From: Leyella stercorea
GTDB lineage: Bacteria; Bacteroidota; Bacteroidia; Bacteroidales; Bacteroidaceae
Length of the DNA: 40,111 nucleotides
NCBI RefSeq assembly: GCF_019052365.1
Contig: NZ_JAHQUY010000029.1
Coordinates: forward strand, 1 to 40,111
Reading direction: 5' to 3'
The position numbers and the translations under genes were made by a program. Shown one piece after another: positions 23,019-32,360 of the stretch. The notes under the pieces are model-generated. The model was given only the letters and a program-made list of their open reading frames with translations, searched no databases and had not been told where the DNA came from. The number at the start of each line of letters is the position of its first letter. Positions within the stretch are counted from its first letter, which is position 1.

Positions 23019-24875
23019 TTAGAAGTTAGAAGCTCCGTTATCCCACCAGAGGTGCTGACCCTGAGTATCCGAAGCACCCTCGCCGAGAGCTGGGAGACCA
23101 GTCTCCTCAATATCAGCCTTAGTCTGAGGATCGTCAGAAGCCCAAGGAATACGACGCATGATGTTCTCCTTTGTCTGTACCTTCGAATCGCCAGCGCCGA
23201 TTGTGCCGTCGCTGTCAGCTACGCCGAGGATCGGGAAGAGCTTAGGATAGCCTACACGACGGAGGTCAACCCATGACTCGTAGCTGTACGGGAAAGAAGC
23301 GATGTACTTCTGAGTGATGATCTTCTCGAGCTTAACCTCAGGAGAATCACCCTCGTTCCACTTCACACCAATCTTTGTTACGCTCGGCATATCAGGTGTA
23401 AGACCCTGTGGGTCTACGTATGCAATACCCTTCGGAGCCTCAACGTTGAGGTATTCGTCAACCAGCTGGTTGTACTTGTTGCCCGTGAACGAACGGCTCT
23501 CAAGAGAAGCGTAGCGGATGCCCTGCTCGTAGAACTGCTTAGCTGTACCGCCCATGTTCCAACCGCGGAGAGCGCCCTCAGCGAGGAGGAAGTAAACCTC
23601 AGAACACTTCATGAGGAAGAGAGGAGCCTGAGTCTGAGCCAAGTAAGCCTTGTCGAGCATAGAGTAGCCACAGTACGGGTTGTTGGCTGCTGCCTGACCT
23701 TCACCAGGAGCTACACCGTCACGCATACCTACGTATACAGAGTTCGCCGGTGTGGTAGCCGGGCAAGAAGAACCCTCTACAGCCTGCGGAGACTTAGCAA
23801 GACCTACGCTGTTCTTTGTGAAGAGATACTTCATGTACGGGTGGTCGAGGTTCTCAAGCAGGTTAATGAAAGAAGCACCCATAACGGCGTCGCTCCAGCC
23901 TGTGATCTCAACCAGCGGGTGGTCCTTGCCAGAGAATGCCGGATAGATGGCAACCTCATTGTCAACGTCGGTGATGACACCATCGCGAACTGCTTCCTCT
24001 GCCCAAGTCTTAGCTGTCTCAGGCTCGATGCCGCTCATGTGGATAGCCATACGCAGCTTGAGCGAGTTGGCGAAGCGGATCCACGGCTCCATATCCTCCC
24101 AAGTCTTTGAATACGGATCGTTTACAATTGTAAGGTAGCTGTACATCACGTTAGCCACCTCCTGCTTGTAAGCCTCAGAACGGTTGTCCTTATAGTACTT
24201 AAGACATGCAACAACGTCATCGAGGTTCTTCTTAACACCATAGTAGATAGTACGTACGTCGTTATACTTGAACGGCGACTTGTCGCGCAGAGCCTTGAAC
24301 TCCTCATAAGGCATCGGACCGAAGAGGTCGGCGTTCTCGATAGCCGAGTAGTTGAAGAGTGTGAGGAAGATAGCCTTCAACTCAGGAACTGAGTCGATCT
24401 TCTCTGTGTTCAACAGCGGAGCGATGTAGAGCTTAGCTGAAGAGAAACCGCTGCCAGGACCACCGATAGAACCCTTACACATGTCGTATGTAGAACGCAA
24501 TGTGAAGTTAGAGTACGGGAAGTCGTAGTGAGGTACACAGAAGTACTGTACGTAGTTGTCAGGACCGAGCGAGTAGCAGAACTGGTAAGCGTTTGCCACA
24601 GGAGCACCACCGTCCTTACCGCCACGGATACCATAAACACCGGTCTGAGCAGTACGGATATTATCGTCAAGTGCCATGATAGCCTCTGCAACACCCTCGT
24701 CAGAAATCACCTTCTTGTAGTCGATGACATCTGCTTTACCCGAGCTGACCACTGGAGGCACGATGGTCTGGTTTGCGTTGAACTCGTCACCCGGGGTGTC
24801 GTAGTCGAGACACGACTGCATACCGAAGGCAGAGAGCGCAAGCGCAGCGTAAACAAATATCTTTGAATTTTTCAT
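23019..24875 (-). CDS. SusD/RagB family glycan-binding lipoprotein
   Basis: SusD-like proteins form the lid of SusC transporters and bind the oligosaccharide at the surface. The 618-residue protein has a lipoprotein signal (MKNSKIFVYAALALSAFGMQ followed by S-C, lipid Cys at 22). Next comes an acidic stretch (LDYDTPGDEF), as in Bacteroidetes surface lipoproteins. The helical body carries typical TPR-like segments (NYSAIENADLFGPMPYEE; WIRFANSLKLRMAIHMSG) and ends with the usual YASFPYSYESWVDLRRVGYP block near residue 545. It lies 27 nt after the susC-like gene and is the last gene of the operon. The ligand is inferred to be an N-glycan from the GH85 neighbours. Confidence 0.94.
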   Translation of the reverse strand: MKNSKIFVYAALALSAFGMQSCLDYDTPGDEFNANQTIVPPVVSSGKADVIDYKKVISDEGVAEAIMALDDNIRTAQTGVYGIRGGKDGGAPVANAYQFCYSLGPDNYVQYFCVPHYDFPYSNFTLRSTYDMCKGSIGGPGSGFSSAKLYIAPLLNTEKIDSVPELKAIFLTLFNYSAIENADLFGPMPYEEFKALRDKSPFKYNDVRTIYYGVKKNLDDVVACLKYYKDNRSEAYKQEVANVMYSYLTIVNDPYSKTWEDMEPWIRFANSLKLRMAIHMSGIEPETAKTWAEEAVRDGVITDVDNEVAIYPAFSGKDHPLVEITGWSDAVMGASFINLLENLDHPYMKYLFTKNSVGLAKSPQAVEGSSCPATTPANSVYVGMRDGVAPGEGQAAANNPYCGYSMLDKAYLAQTQAPLFLMKCSEVYFLLAEGALRGWNMGGTAKQFYEQGIRYASLESRSFTGNKYNQLVDEYLNVEAPKGIAYVDPQGLTPDMPSVTKIGVKWNEGDSPEVKLEKIITQKYIASFPYSYESWVDLRRVGYPKLFPILGVADSDGTIGAGDSKVQTKENIMRRIPWASDDPQTKADIEETGLPALGEGASDTQGQHLWWDNGASNF

Positions 24876-24902
24876 AATTCTTTTTTACTTTTTTGAATTG
24901 TT

Positions 24903-27900
24903 TTAGAAGTTTACATTCAATGAGAAGCCGAACGAACGTGACGACGGCATATTGAATACCTCGAATGCGCCGAGACCAGTGCCTGTAGAGAGCGATACGT
25001 CTGGGTCAACCGGAGCGTCCTTGTAGAGGAAGAACAAGTTGCGAGCGATAAACGAGAGGCTCAGGTTCTTGTTCTGACCGAAGAGGTTGCGGAAAGTATA
25101 ACCGAGAGAGAGCTCACGCAGACGGAAGTTGGTACCGCTGTAGAGGTAACGCTCGATGTCCTGAGGAGTTACACCACCAACTGAGTTGTAGTAAGACTCG
25201 ATAGGAACGATACGACCTGAACCATCGTCAAGACGGATACCGAGGATGTTATTGCCATAAACTGCATCAGCGTAGATGTTGTTCTTCTCAGCGTAGAGGC
25301 GAGCGTCAGCTGTGCGCTGTGACAAGCCTGCACCGTCGAGGAACGACTCTGTCATAGAGAGCACCTTGCCACCGATACGACCGTTGATGAGGAATGAGAG
25401 TGTGAGGTCCTTCCATGTGAAGCTGTTAGACCAACCCATCTGCCACTTAGCATTCTGGTTGCCTACATACTTGCCGAATGTCTTGCTCGACTCTGTCTCC
25501 ATTGACAAACCACCCTTAGCGTTAAGAACGTAGTGGCCGTTCTCGTCGCGCTTGATGTCTGTTACGTACATGTCGCCCATAGCGCCGCCTTCCTTGTAGA
25601 GCACCTGCACACCGCCTACGTATGTAGCGATAACGTTCTCCTTACCGGTCTCCTCGTCGTAAGCTGTACGGAGGATCTTGTTGTCGTTGTAAGAGAGGTT
25701 ATAAGATGTCTTCCAACGGAGCTGGCCGAACTTGAAGTCGTAGCCTACAGTAGCCTCAATACCCTGGTTGCGGATCTTGGCAGAGTTCATCGGGATAGAC
25801 TTGCCAGAAGCGTTGGTACCAACGAGGTAGAGGTTAGACATAGTAGAGTTGTAGTATGTCAAGTCGAAGCTCAAGCGGTTGTTGAGGAACAATGCCTCGA
25901 TACCGGTCTCGAAAGAAGCTGTCTTCTCAGGACGCGGATTCTTGAAGGTAGCCCATGAAGACGGAACCAATGCACCTGTCTCGAAGTTGCGTGTAGCACC
26001 AGCGTAAACGATACCCGGGATAGAGTTACCTACCTCTGAGTAAGAAGCACGGTACTTCAAGTAGTTGAACCACTCTGGCAGCTGAACGAGATTGCTTACG
26101 ATAGCGTTCGCACCGAAGCCGAAGTAGCCGTAATCCTCAGGCGTACCACGATCCTTGAACTGACGGAAGGCACGGTACCAGTCGCGACGGTATGAACCAT
26201 CCAAGTAAACTGTCTCCTTCCAACCAATCTGGCCTGTTACGACAGCACCCTTGTTCCAGTCAGAGCTCTGGCTCGGAGATGTAGCGCCCGGGCCACCGGC
26301 TGCTGTAGAGAAGTAGTTAGCCATTGTAGAGATGTGCTCACGGTCACCATAGTAGTATGTAGCTGTTACGTCATTGCCATGACCGAACGACTTGCGTATA
26401 TGACCTACGTAACCTGCTGTTGCAGATACGTCCCAATCACCGAATGTCTTGTTGTAGTTAAGCATGAAGTCGGTGTAGAGGTCGGTTGTCTTAGAGTAGC
26501 TCCACCAGTAGCGACCCAGGTCTTCCATAGAAGCAGGGAGCCATGTTGTAGCGTAACGCTTCGACTCGCTCTCATACTTTGTGAAGTCCATACCCAAACG
26601 AGCCTGGAATGAGAGACCGTCGTAGATATCAAGCGAACCGGTGATGTTACCGAAGAAACGGTCTTCCTTAGCTACGCTTGAGTTCTGGTTAACAAGCCAG
26701 TACGGGTTGTTCTGGCCCTGAGCTGAGTAAGCCCAGTTCTGCATCGGCTGACCTGTTACAGTGCCCTGCTCCTTAACCTTTGTATAGTTGCTGCCCTCAC
26801 GCTTGAAGTATGTCTGCAAGCCTGTGAGCCAAGTACCGTTGTCTACGCGGTAGTTGTCGCGATAGTAGCCGAGATCGATGTTACGCGGCATCATGTACAA
26901 GTGGTAGATCGGGTTCATTGTGATACCACCACCAGGACGGTTCTTTGTCTTTGTCTGGATGTAGTTCATCGACACGTCAATAGAAGCGCGGTCGTAGAAC
27001 TTGAAGCTCTGACGGAAAGAGAAAGTGTGACGGTTGTATGAGTTGTTCTCAATCATACCGTTTGCGTGAGAGTTACCATAAGAGAAGTAGCTGCTCATCT
27101 TGTCTGTACCACCTGAGAGGGCGATAGAGTTGTTGGTTGTCACACCGGTCTTAAAGAAGTCGGCAACGTCGTCCTTTGCACTGTTGCGCAAGTGTACGTC
27201 GTTCATTGTCTCGCCAAAGTGCTCGCCGTACATCGGAGTCTGGATGATAAGCTGGTCGTTATTACGAGCAGATACCTTATCGCCCCAGCTGCTGATGCTC
27301 ATAGTGTGAGCGTTCTCGTCGATAGCAGCACCGTAAACGTTCTGAATTTTCGGAGTTGTGAGCGGAGTGTCGAATGTAACGTTAGAAGAGAAGTTAACGC
27401 CTACCTTACCCTCGCGACCCTTCTTTGTGGTGATCATGAGGACACCGTTGGCAGCCTCAGAACCGTAAAGAGCGGCAGCGTTGGCACCCTTCAGCACGTT
27501 GATAGACTCGATATCGTCAGGGTTGATCATTGAGAGAGCGTCGCTACCCTCAGATACGCCTGTTGTAAGCATGTTTGCACCTGAACCTACCTGGCCGCGC
27601 TGTGAGTTGTTCATAGGAACACCATCGACAACGATAAGCGGAGTAGAAGAACCGAGGATTGACTTGTTACCACGGAGGATGATCTTAGAAGCACCACCTG
27701 CACCACCTGCTGACGGTGTGATGGTTACACCAGATACTTTACCCTCGAGAGAGTTGGCAACGTTCGGATCCTGTACACGGTTGAGGTCAGAAGCCTTAAC
27801 CTGCTGTGTAGAGTAAGTAAGTGACGACTCCTTACGCTTGATACCCATGGCGGTAACTACAACCTCCTTGAGCACAGAGCTTTCGTCTTTCATGGTAACG

Positions 27901-28244
27901 TCAACGTTGGCACGACCGCCTACCTTTACCTCCTGCGGTGTGTAGCCGATATAAGAGAACACCAAGACAGCGTTCTTGTCCTTAACGTCGATTCGGTAGT
28001 TACCGTCGATGTCTGTAACTACACCAAGACCAGTGGCACCCTTCACTACGACGCTAACGCCGATGAGCGGTTCGCCAGTACCATCCTTAACAGTACCCTG
28101 AACGACAGCGCCCTGAGTCTGTGTCAAAGCATTAGGAGCTGCGTTGCCATTAGCCGAAGCATACTGCATAGGCAGACCTGCTGCGAGCATCGCAAAGGCG
28201 GCTTTCAGCACCATGTTGCCTTTCTCGTTTGATTTGTTGTTCAT
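24903..28244 (-). CDS. SusC/RagA family TonB-linked outer-membrane transporter
   Basis: Imports oligosaccharides across the outer membrane with TonB energy, paired with the SusD-like lid. The 1113-residue protein has a signal region, then a carboxypeptidase-regulatory-like domain (about 46-120, VVQGTVKDGTGEPLIGVSVV). A TonB-box-like stretch (SVLKEVVVTAMG, 123-134) comes next. The plug spans about 135-275, with the family signature VDGVPMNN and DDIESINVLKGANAAALYGS. A 22-strand barrel follows, ending FGFSLNVNF with the terminal Phe typical of outer-membrane proteins. It precedes susD by 27 nt. A very stable intercistronic hairpin lies just upstream, between it and the GH85 genes. Confidence 0.96.
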   Translation of the reverse strand: MNNKSNEKGNMVLKAAFAMLAAGLPMQYASANGNAAPNALTQTQGAVVQGTVKDGTGEPLIGVSVVVKGATGLGVVTDIDGNYRIDVKDKNAVLVFSYIGYTPQEVKVGGRANVDVTMKDESSVLKEVVVTAMGIKRKESSLTYSTQQVKASDLNRVQDPNVANSLEGKVSGVTITPSAGGAGGASKIILRGNKSILGSSTPLIVVDGVPMNNSQRGQVGSGANMLTTGVSEGSDALSMINPDDIESINVLKGANAAALYGSEAANGVLMITTKKGREGKVGVNFSSNVTFDTPLTTPKIQNVYGAAIDENAHTMSISSWGDKVSARNNDQLIIQTPMYGEHFGETMNDVHLRNSAKDDVADFFKTGVTTNNSIALSGGTDKMSSYFSYGNSHANGMIENNSYNRHTFSFRQSFKFYDRASIDVSMNYIQTKTKNRPGGGITMNPIYHLYMMPRNIDLGYYRDNYRVDNGTWLTGLQTYFKREGSNYTKVKEQGTVTGQPMQNWAYSAQGQNNPYWLVNQNSSVAKEDRFFGNITGSLDIYDGLSFQARLGMDFTKYESESKRYATTWLPASMEDLGRYWWSYSKTTDLYTDFMLNYNKTFGDWDVSATAGYVGHIRKSFGHGNDVTATYYYGDREHISTMANYFSTAAGGPGATSPSQSSDWNKGAVVTGQIGWKETVYLDGSYRRDWYRAFRQFKDRGTPEDYGYFGFGANAIVSNLVQLPEWFNYLKYRASYSEVGNSIPGIVYAGATRNFETGALVPSSWATFKNPRPEKTASFETGIEALFLNNRLSFDLTYYNSTMSNLYLVGTNASGKSIPMNSAKIRNQGIEATVGYDFKFGQLRWKTSYNLSYNDNKILRTAYDEETGKENVIATYVGGVQVLYKEGGAMGDMYVTDIKRDENGHYVLNAKGGLSMETESSKTFGKYVGNQNAKWQMGWSNSFTWKDLTLSFLINGRIGGKVLSMTESFLDGAGLSQRTADARLYAEKNNIYADAVYGNNILGIRLDDGSGRIVPIESYYNSVGGVTPQDIERYLYSGTNFRLRELSLGYTFRNLFGQNKNLSLSFIARNLFFLYKDAPVDPDVSLSTGTGLGAFEVFNMPSSRSFGFSLNVNF

Positions 28245-28274
28245 TGTTTGTTTTTTAATAAATGAATATAGTTG

Positions 28275-28308
28275 GAACCGGCAGGGCGGCGTCGCCGCCC
28301 GCCGGTTC
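28275..28308 (-). promoter_or_regulatory. Very stable hairpin between GH85 and susC-like genes
   Basis: GAACCGGC (28275-28282) pairs with GCCGGTTC (28301-28308), and inside, GGGCGGCG pairs with CGCCGCCC. Only one base is bulged and the apical loop is minimal: 16 GC-rich pairs in 34 nt. No T run follows on the minus strand, so it is more likely an mRNA-processing or stability element than a terminator. Confidence 0.75.
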
Positions 28309-28322
28309 GCTATTCTTTGTTA

Positions 28323-31300
28323 TTACTTCTTGATTACGTTGAGAGCCTTGAACGGCTTGCCGTCCTTGAGCACCTGTACGATGTACATGCCCTTGCCACC
28401 CTGAACAGCTACGTTCACTGTCTCGCCGGCATCAGCACGGAAGTCATTGCTCTGGAGCACCGCACCTGCTGCGCTTACGATGTTGATAGTGTAGAAGCCA
28501 CCCTCAGAGAAGCGGAGGTTTACGCTCTCTACGAACGGGTTAGGATAAACAGAGAAGCCTGCTGCGTCCTTAACGTCGTTGATTGCGTCAACACCAGTGA
28601 TAACGAGTACGTTCTCAAGTGCCTTCTCAGACTCGCCCCAGAAGTTGGTGAGCTTAACGCCTGCCTCATACTCGCCCGGACGAGCGAATGTTACGACAGC
28701 TGCCTTGTCGTCCTCAGAAGAGATGCGGCCACCGTTGAGCTGCCATGCGTGTGAAGTCTTAACCTCGAGTGTACCCTCGATGCCAGGATAGCCGGTCACC
28801 TCGTTGTTTGCACCTACTGTCTTGTAAGATGCTGTAGAAGTATTCTCACCGCCAGAGCCGTTCATCACAACCATTCTTGCCTTGTACTGAGCACCTGCCT
28901 TACCAAGGTTAACGAATGTAGAGTCGCTCTTGTCCATCTCCTCGAAGGTGTAGTAGCCCATGAGTCCCTCAGGAATCTCGTTAGCTGCATAGCCCTGCAT
29001 TGCGCGAACTACCTCAGCATCAGTAAGAGGCTTGTTCCAAACCTGAACCTCGTCGATAGTTGCGTTCAGACCTGCCTTGTAAACACCGCCACCACCGATG
29101 AACACGTTAGCGTGCTCAGAAGTGTTGATGCGGCTGTCAGAGCTGTTCTCACGGAGGTTAGATGCAGCAAAGTTGTTAGGACCTGCTACGCACTTGCCGT
29201 TGAAGTAGATCTTCTGCTGCTTGTCAGCAGCCTGAGTAACAACGATGTGGTTCCAAACACCCGGGTTGAGTGCGTAACCTGTTGACATCATCGACTCTCT
29301 CGGGTTGTCGTGAGCTGTCCAGCCGAAGGTATTGAATGAAACCTCGTTAGCAAGATGGTTGTTGTGGCAGTCGTGCTCGCCAGCGTTGATCTGCGGACGA
29401 ATCTGTACCCAGAGGTCACCCCAGTTGTTGTGCGGCCACTTGTCTGAGATAGTGTTCTTCTGGATGAGGTTTGTACCCTGCTTGTCGTGAGCATAGTTGT
29501 CTACCTTAACCCAGAGAGCGTAAGAGTAAGCCATGCTTGTGTTGTTGCCGCCGTCGAGTGTTACCTCTGCCGGGATCAAGAGCATGTTCGGATCCTTTAC
29601 AACAAGACCGCGAGATACCTTACCCTCGCCGTCGCGTGATGTGTAGTTGAGCTTGATTTCCTCGTTTGTCTCAGCTGTCTGCTTGTCAGCAGTTACAGTC
29701 TCAACAACTGGCACAGCACCTGTCTTCTCCGGAGAGATGATAACCTTGCCGCGGAATGTCTCTGTCTTGCCCTCTGCATCAACAACCTCAAGGTCGTAAA
29801 CGCCAACCTCTGGTACAGAAGTTGTGAACTGGTTGCAATTTGAGTACTTCTCGCCTACCTGAGCACCTGTCTGTGCGTTGAGCAGACGGAACGACTGAGC
29901 GTTCGGTGCGAACTGATCCTCGTAGTAAACCTTGAACTGCTCGTTCGGCTTGATAACCTGACGGTCGATAGCTACCTCTGTAGACGGTGTGTCGTACTCA
30001 ACCTTCTGATAATTGCTCCAAGAGATTTCGCTCTTCTGCAATCCGTCAGGAGAAACGGCGCGTACACCGAAGCGGCAGTCGCGCTTCTCGAGGTCGGCTA
30101 CCATCGGAGCGTCGACTACGTAAGCTGCCCAAGATGTTGTAGCTGTGAGGTACTGCTCCTTCTCGCCCTTCTGCTGGAACCAGATCTCGTAGTACCATGT
30201 GTCTACCTCGTCGTTGTATGTCTTCTCGCCACCGGTCTCTTCCTTAGCAGCATAGCGGATCTTGAAGTCGCAAGTCTTGTCCTTACCGCGGAGAACATCA
30301 ATCTCCTTAATCTTCGGAGCAACCGGAGCGAATGTCTGCTGCGGGTTGCGAACTGCGAGCTCACCAACGAGCATGTTGTAGTCCTTAGCTGTATTGTCGA
30401 GACGGATACCAATCATTGCTATCTCGTCGCCCGACTTCAGACCGAGCTTGTCGAGAGTAGTGGTGAATGTTGTCCACTGACCGAACTTCTCAGCTGCAGG
30501 AATGTCAATCTCCTTGTACTCTGTGAGCTTGCCCTTGAGAGCTACGAACAACTTAGCGTGTGTGTCGAGCTCATTGCTCATCTTATATGTAAGAGAGATG
30601 TTGTATGAAGGCTCTGTCTTGAGCAAGGTCTTGAAGAGCTTTACACGAGATGTTGTTGTCTGACCCTTCAGGCGGAGGCAAGAGCCACCCCAGTAAGCGT
30701 CGTCCCATGTCAGCTCAGCCTGAGCGAGGTCTGCGCTCTTTGCGCTCTCGTTGCCGTCAACGATCCACCAACGCCATGTAGGCATGTAGTCCTGAGTAGC
30801 GATGTTGTGCCACTTGTGGTTGAACGTAACCTCACCCTCGTTCTTGAATGTGAGACCGTTACCGAGGTTGAAGCGTGTAACGAACGGCACCTGCTGGATA
30901 GTAGACTTAGCTGTTACGTAGCTTGCTACACCGTGGAACTTGCCCTTCAGGCTACCGTTAGCGAGTGTTACGACGTCGCTCCATCCGAGGATGTCAGGAG
31001 TGTTAGCCGGGTTGCGGTTGCCACCGCTGAACACCATCTCCTGCTTGTCGAGATAAGCCTGCTGGATAGCCACGTCAGATGTACCGTAGTCGGTAGCGCT
31101 CTGGTGGATAAGACCCTGTGAGTGAGCACCCCAGAAGCCTACTGAAGCCTCTACGTCGTTGAGGTCGTTCCAGTTAGAGCTTGAAGAGTGAAGCGCACGG
31201 CCCTGGATATCGAAGCCCTTGTAGTAGTCGTACGGATTGCGGCCAAGACTCTTTGCATATTCTGCAGTGTTCTTGAGAGTACCGTTACCGGTGTTGTAGT

Positions 31301-32150
31301 TAGAGAACATCATGTCGGTAACGATGTTGTCCTTATCACCGAACTGATTCTTGTTGTGAGCACTAAGACCCTGGTCGAATGAGATGCCACCGTAGTCGTT
31401 GGTACCGTCATACCAGTGGAGCTGGAACTTCCAACCGATCTTCTCAGCCTCCTTATGGCAAGCAGCGAAGAAGCCCTGGATCTGCTTCATTGTAGCAGCA
31501 TTAGCATTGAACTCAGAGTTCACACCAACACCGTCGATGCCGTAATACTTGAGGATCTTAACGAAGCGCTCTACGTTTTTGTATGTGCCGTCAGAGTTCT
31601 TCTTTGTCAGCTCGCCGAAGGTCTTGCCCCAACCGCTTGCTGCGTTCACGTTAACACCAGCAGCCCAAGGAATAGAAGCAACGCAACCTACCGCTACACC
31701 GTTCTTGTGAGCAACGTCAGACAGACCGCCAGTTACGCGGAACCAAGGTGCTGTCCAGTTACCGTGGATGCTGAGGTATGACCACATAGAGAAGTTGTCG
31801 CCCTCGAAGCAGTAGCGCGGAAGAGCCTTCCAAGAAGACGTTGGGTCGTCGAGCGGAGTCCAGAGACACATCTTACGACCCGGCTTAGCCTGCTTGCTAA
31901 CCTCTGCCTGATAGTCGTCAGCCTCAGCGATGCGCGGCAATGGGCGAACGCGTGAGATATAGAACTGGTCGTCCATTGCGCTCACCTCGCGCGGAGGTGT
32001 GCCAGCTTCCCAGTTCCAGATGTTCTCGAGGAGGTACTGGTCGCCCTTGTCCTGGATGTCTAACGGATGAGTCGGAGTACGCTGAGCGTAACCGAACACG
32101 CAGCCACACAGAAGCATGGATGCGAGGAGTGTTGTCTTTTTGTTGTTCAT
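28323..32150 (-). CDS. GH85 endo-beta-N-acetylglucosaminidase with LamG and T9SS domains
   Basis: GH85 enzymes cut the beta-1,4 bond between the two core GlcNAc residues of N-glycans through an Asn/Glu substrate-assisted mechanism. The 1275-residue protein has a signal peptide (cut near GYAQ). The GH85 barrel spans about 90-440: FSMWSYLSIHG, VAHKNGVAVGCVASIPW, YYGIDGVGVNSEFN with N211 and E213, HWYDGTNDYGGISFD, YYKGFDIQGR and GGNRNP. The accessory domain (WGGSCLRLKG) is at about 500-620, followed by Fn3- and Ig-like parts. A concanavalin/LamG domain (SYALWVKVDNY, IDEVQVWNKPLTDAE) lies at about 880-1090. The T9SS type A sorting domain has SVYPNPF and ends KPFKALNVIKK. It is the second gene of the operon, 78 nt before the susC-like gene. 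Confidence 0.89.
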   Translation of the reverse strand: MNNKKTTLLASMLLCGCVFGYAQRTPTHPLDIQDKGDQYLLENIWNWEAGTPPREVSAMDDQFYISRVRPLPRIAEADDYQAEVSKQAKPGRKMCLWTPLDDPTSSWKALPRYCFEGDNFSMWSYLSIHGNWTAPWFRVTGGLSDVAHKNGVAVGCVASIPWAAGVNVNAASGWGKTFGELTKKNSDGTYKNVERFVKILKYYGIDGVGVNSEFNANAATMKQIQGFFAACHKEAEKIGWKFQLHWYDGTNDYGGISFDQGLSAHNKNQFGDKDNIVTDMMFSNYNTGNGTLKNTAEYAKSLGRNPYDYYKGFDIQGRALHSSSSNWNDLNDVEASVGFWGAHSQGLIHQSATDYGTSDVAIQQAYLDKQEMVFSGGNRNPANTPDILGWSDVVTLANGSLKGKFHGVASYVTAKSTIQQVPFVTRFNLGNGLTFKNEGEVTFNHKWHNIATQDYMPTWRWWIVDGNESAKSADLAQAELTWDDAYWGGSCLRLKGQTTTSRVKLFKTLLKTEPSYNISLTYKMSNELDTHAKLFVALKGKLTEYKEIDIPAAEKFGQWTTFTTTLDKLGLKSGDEIAMIGIRLDNTAKDYNMLVGELAVRNPQQTFAPVAPKIKEIDVLRGKDKTCDFKIRYAAKEETGGEKTYNDEVDTWYYEIWFQQKGEKEQYLTATTSWAAYVVDAPMVADLEKRDCRFGVRAVSPDGLQKSEISWSNYQKVEYDTPSTEVAIDRQVIKPNEQFKVYYEDQFAPNAQSFRLLNAQTGAQVGEKYSNCNQFTTSVPEVGVYDLEVVDAEGKTETFRGKVIISPEKTGAVPVVETVTADKQTAETNEEIKLNYTSRDGEGKVSRGLVVKDPNMLLIPAEVTLDGGNNTSMAYSYALWVKVDNYAHDKQGTNLIQKNTISDKWPHNNWGDLWVQIRPQINAGEHDCHNNHLANEVSFNTFGWTAHDNPRESMMSTGYALNPGVWNHIVVTQAADKQQKIYFNGKCVAGPNNFAASNLRENSSDSRINTSEHANVFIGGGGVYKAGLNATIDEVQVWNKPLTDAEVVRAMQGYAANEIPEGLMGYYTFEEMDKSDSTFVNLGKAGAQYKARMVVMNGSGGENTSTASYKTVGANNEVTGYPGIEGTLEVKTSHAWQLNGGRISSEDDKAAVVTFARPGEYEAGVKLTNFWGESEKALENVLVITGVDAINDVKDAAGFSVYPNPFVESVNLRFSEGGFYTINIVSAAGAVLQSNDFRADAGETVNVAVQGGKGMYIVQVLKDGKPFKALNVIKK

Positions 32151-32191
32151 TTAGATATTGTTTTGTTGATTAGGTATTTTAAAGCACAAAA

Positions 32192-32346
32192 TTGACGAGT
32201 ATACAAGTATGCTATGTTTTTATACAAGTGGACGAGTGGACGAGCAAACGAGCTTTTTGCACACCTATATAATATAAGGTGTATAATCAGCTTGTCTGCT
32301 TGTCAACTCGTTCACTCGTCTATATATTTACTCGTTTACTCGTCAA
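32192..32346. repeat. 155-bp nested palindrome between the two GH85 genes
   Basis: Nested pairs run inward: TTGACGAGTA (32192) with TACTCGTCAA (32337); GACGAGTG (32231) with CACTCGTC (32313); AACGAG (32247) with CTCGTT (32307); ACACCT (32261) with AGGTGT (32277) around an AT-rich centre. It fills nearly all of the 210-nt gap. A smaller relative with GACGAG/CTCGTC ends and the same AAGGTGTA core occurs at 39850-39895. Confidence 0.75.
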
Positions 32347-32360
32347 CTTATAGATTTATT

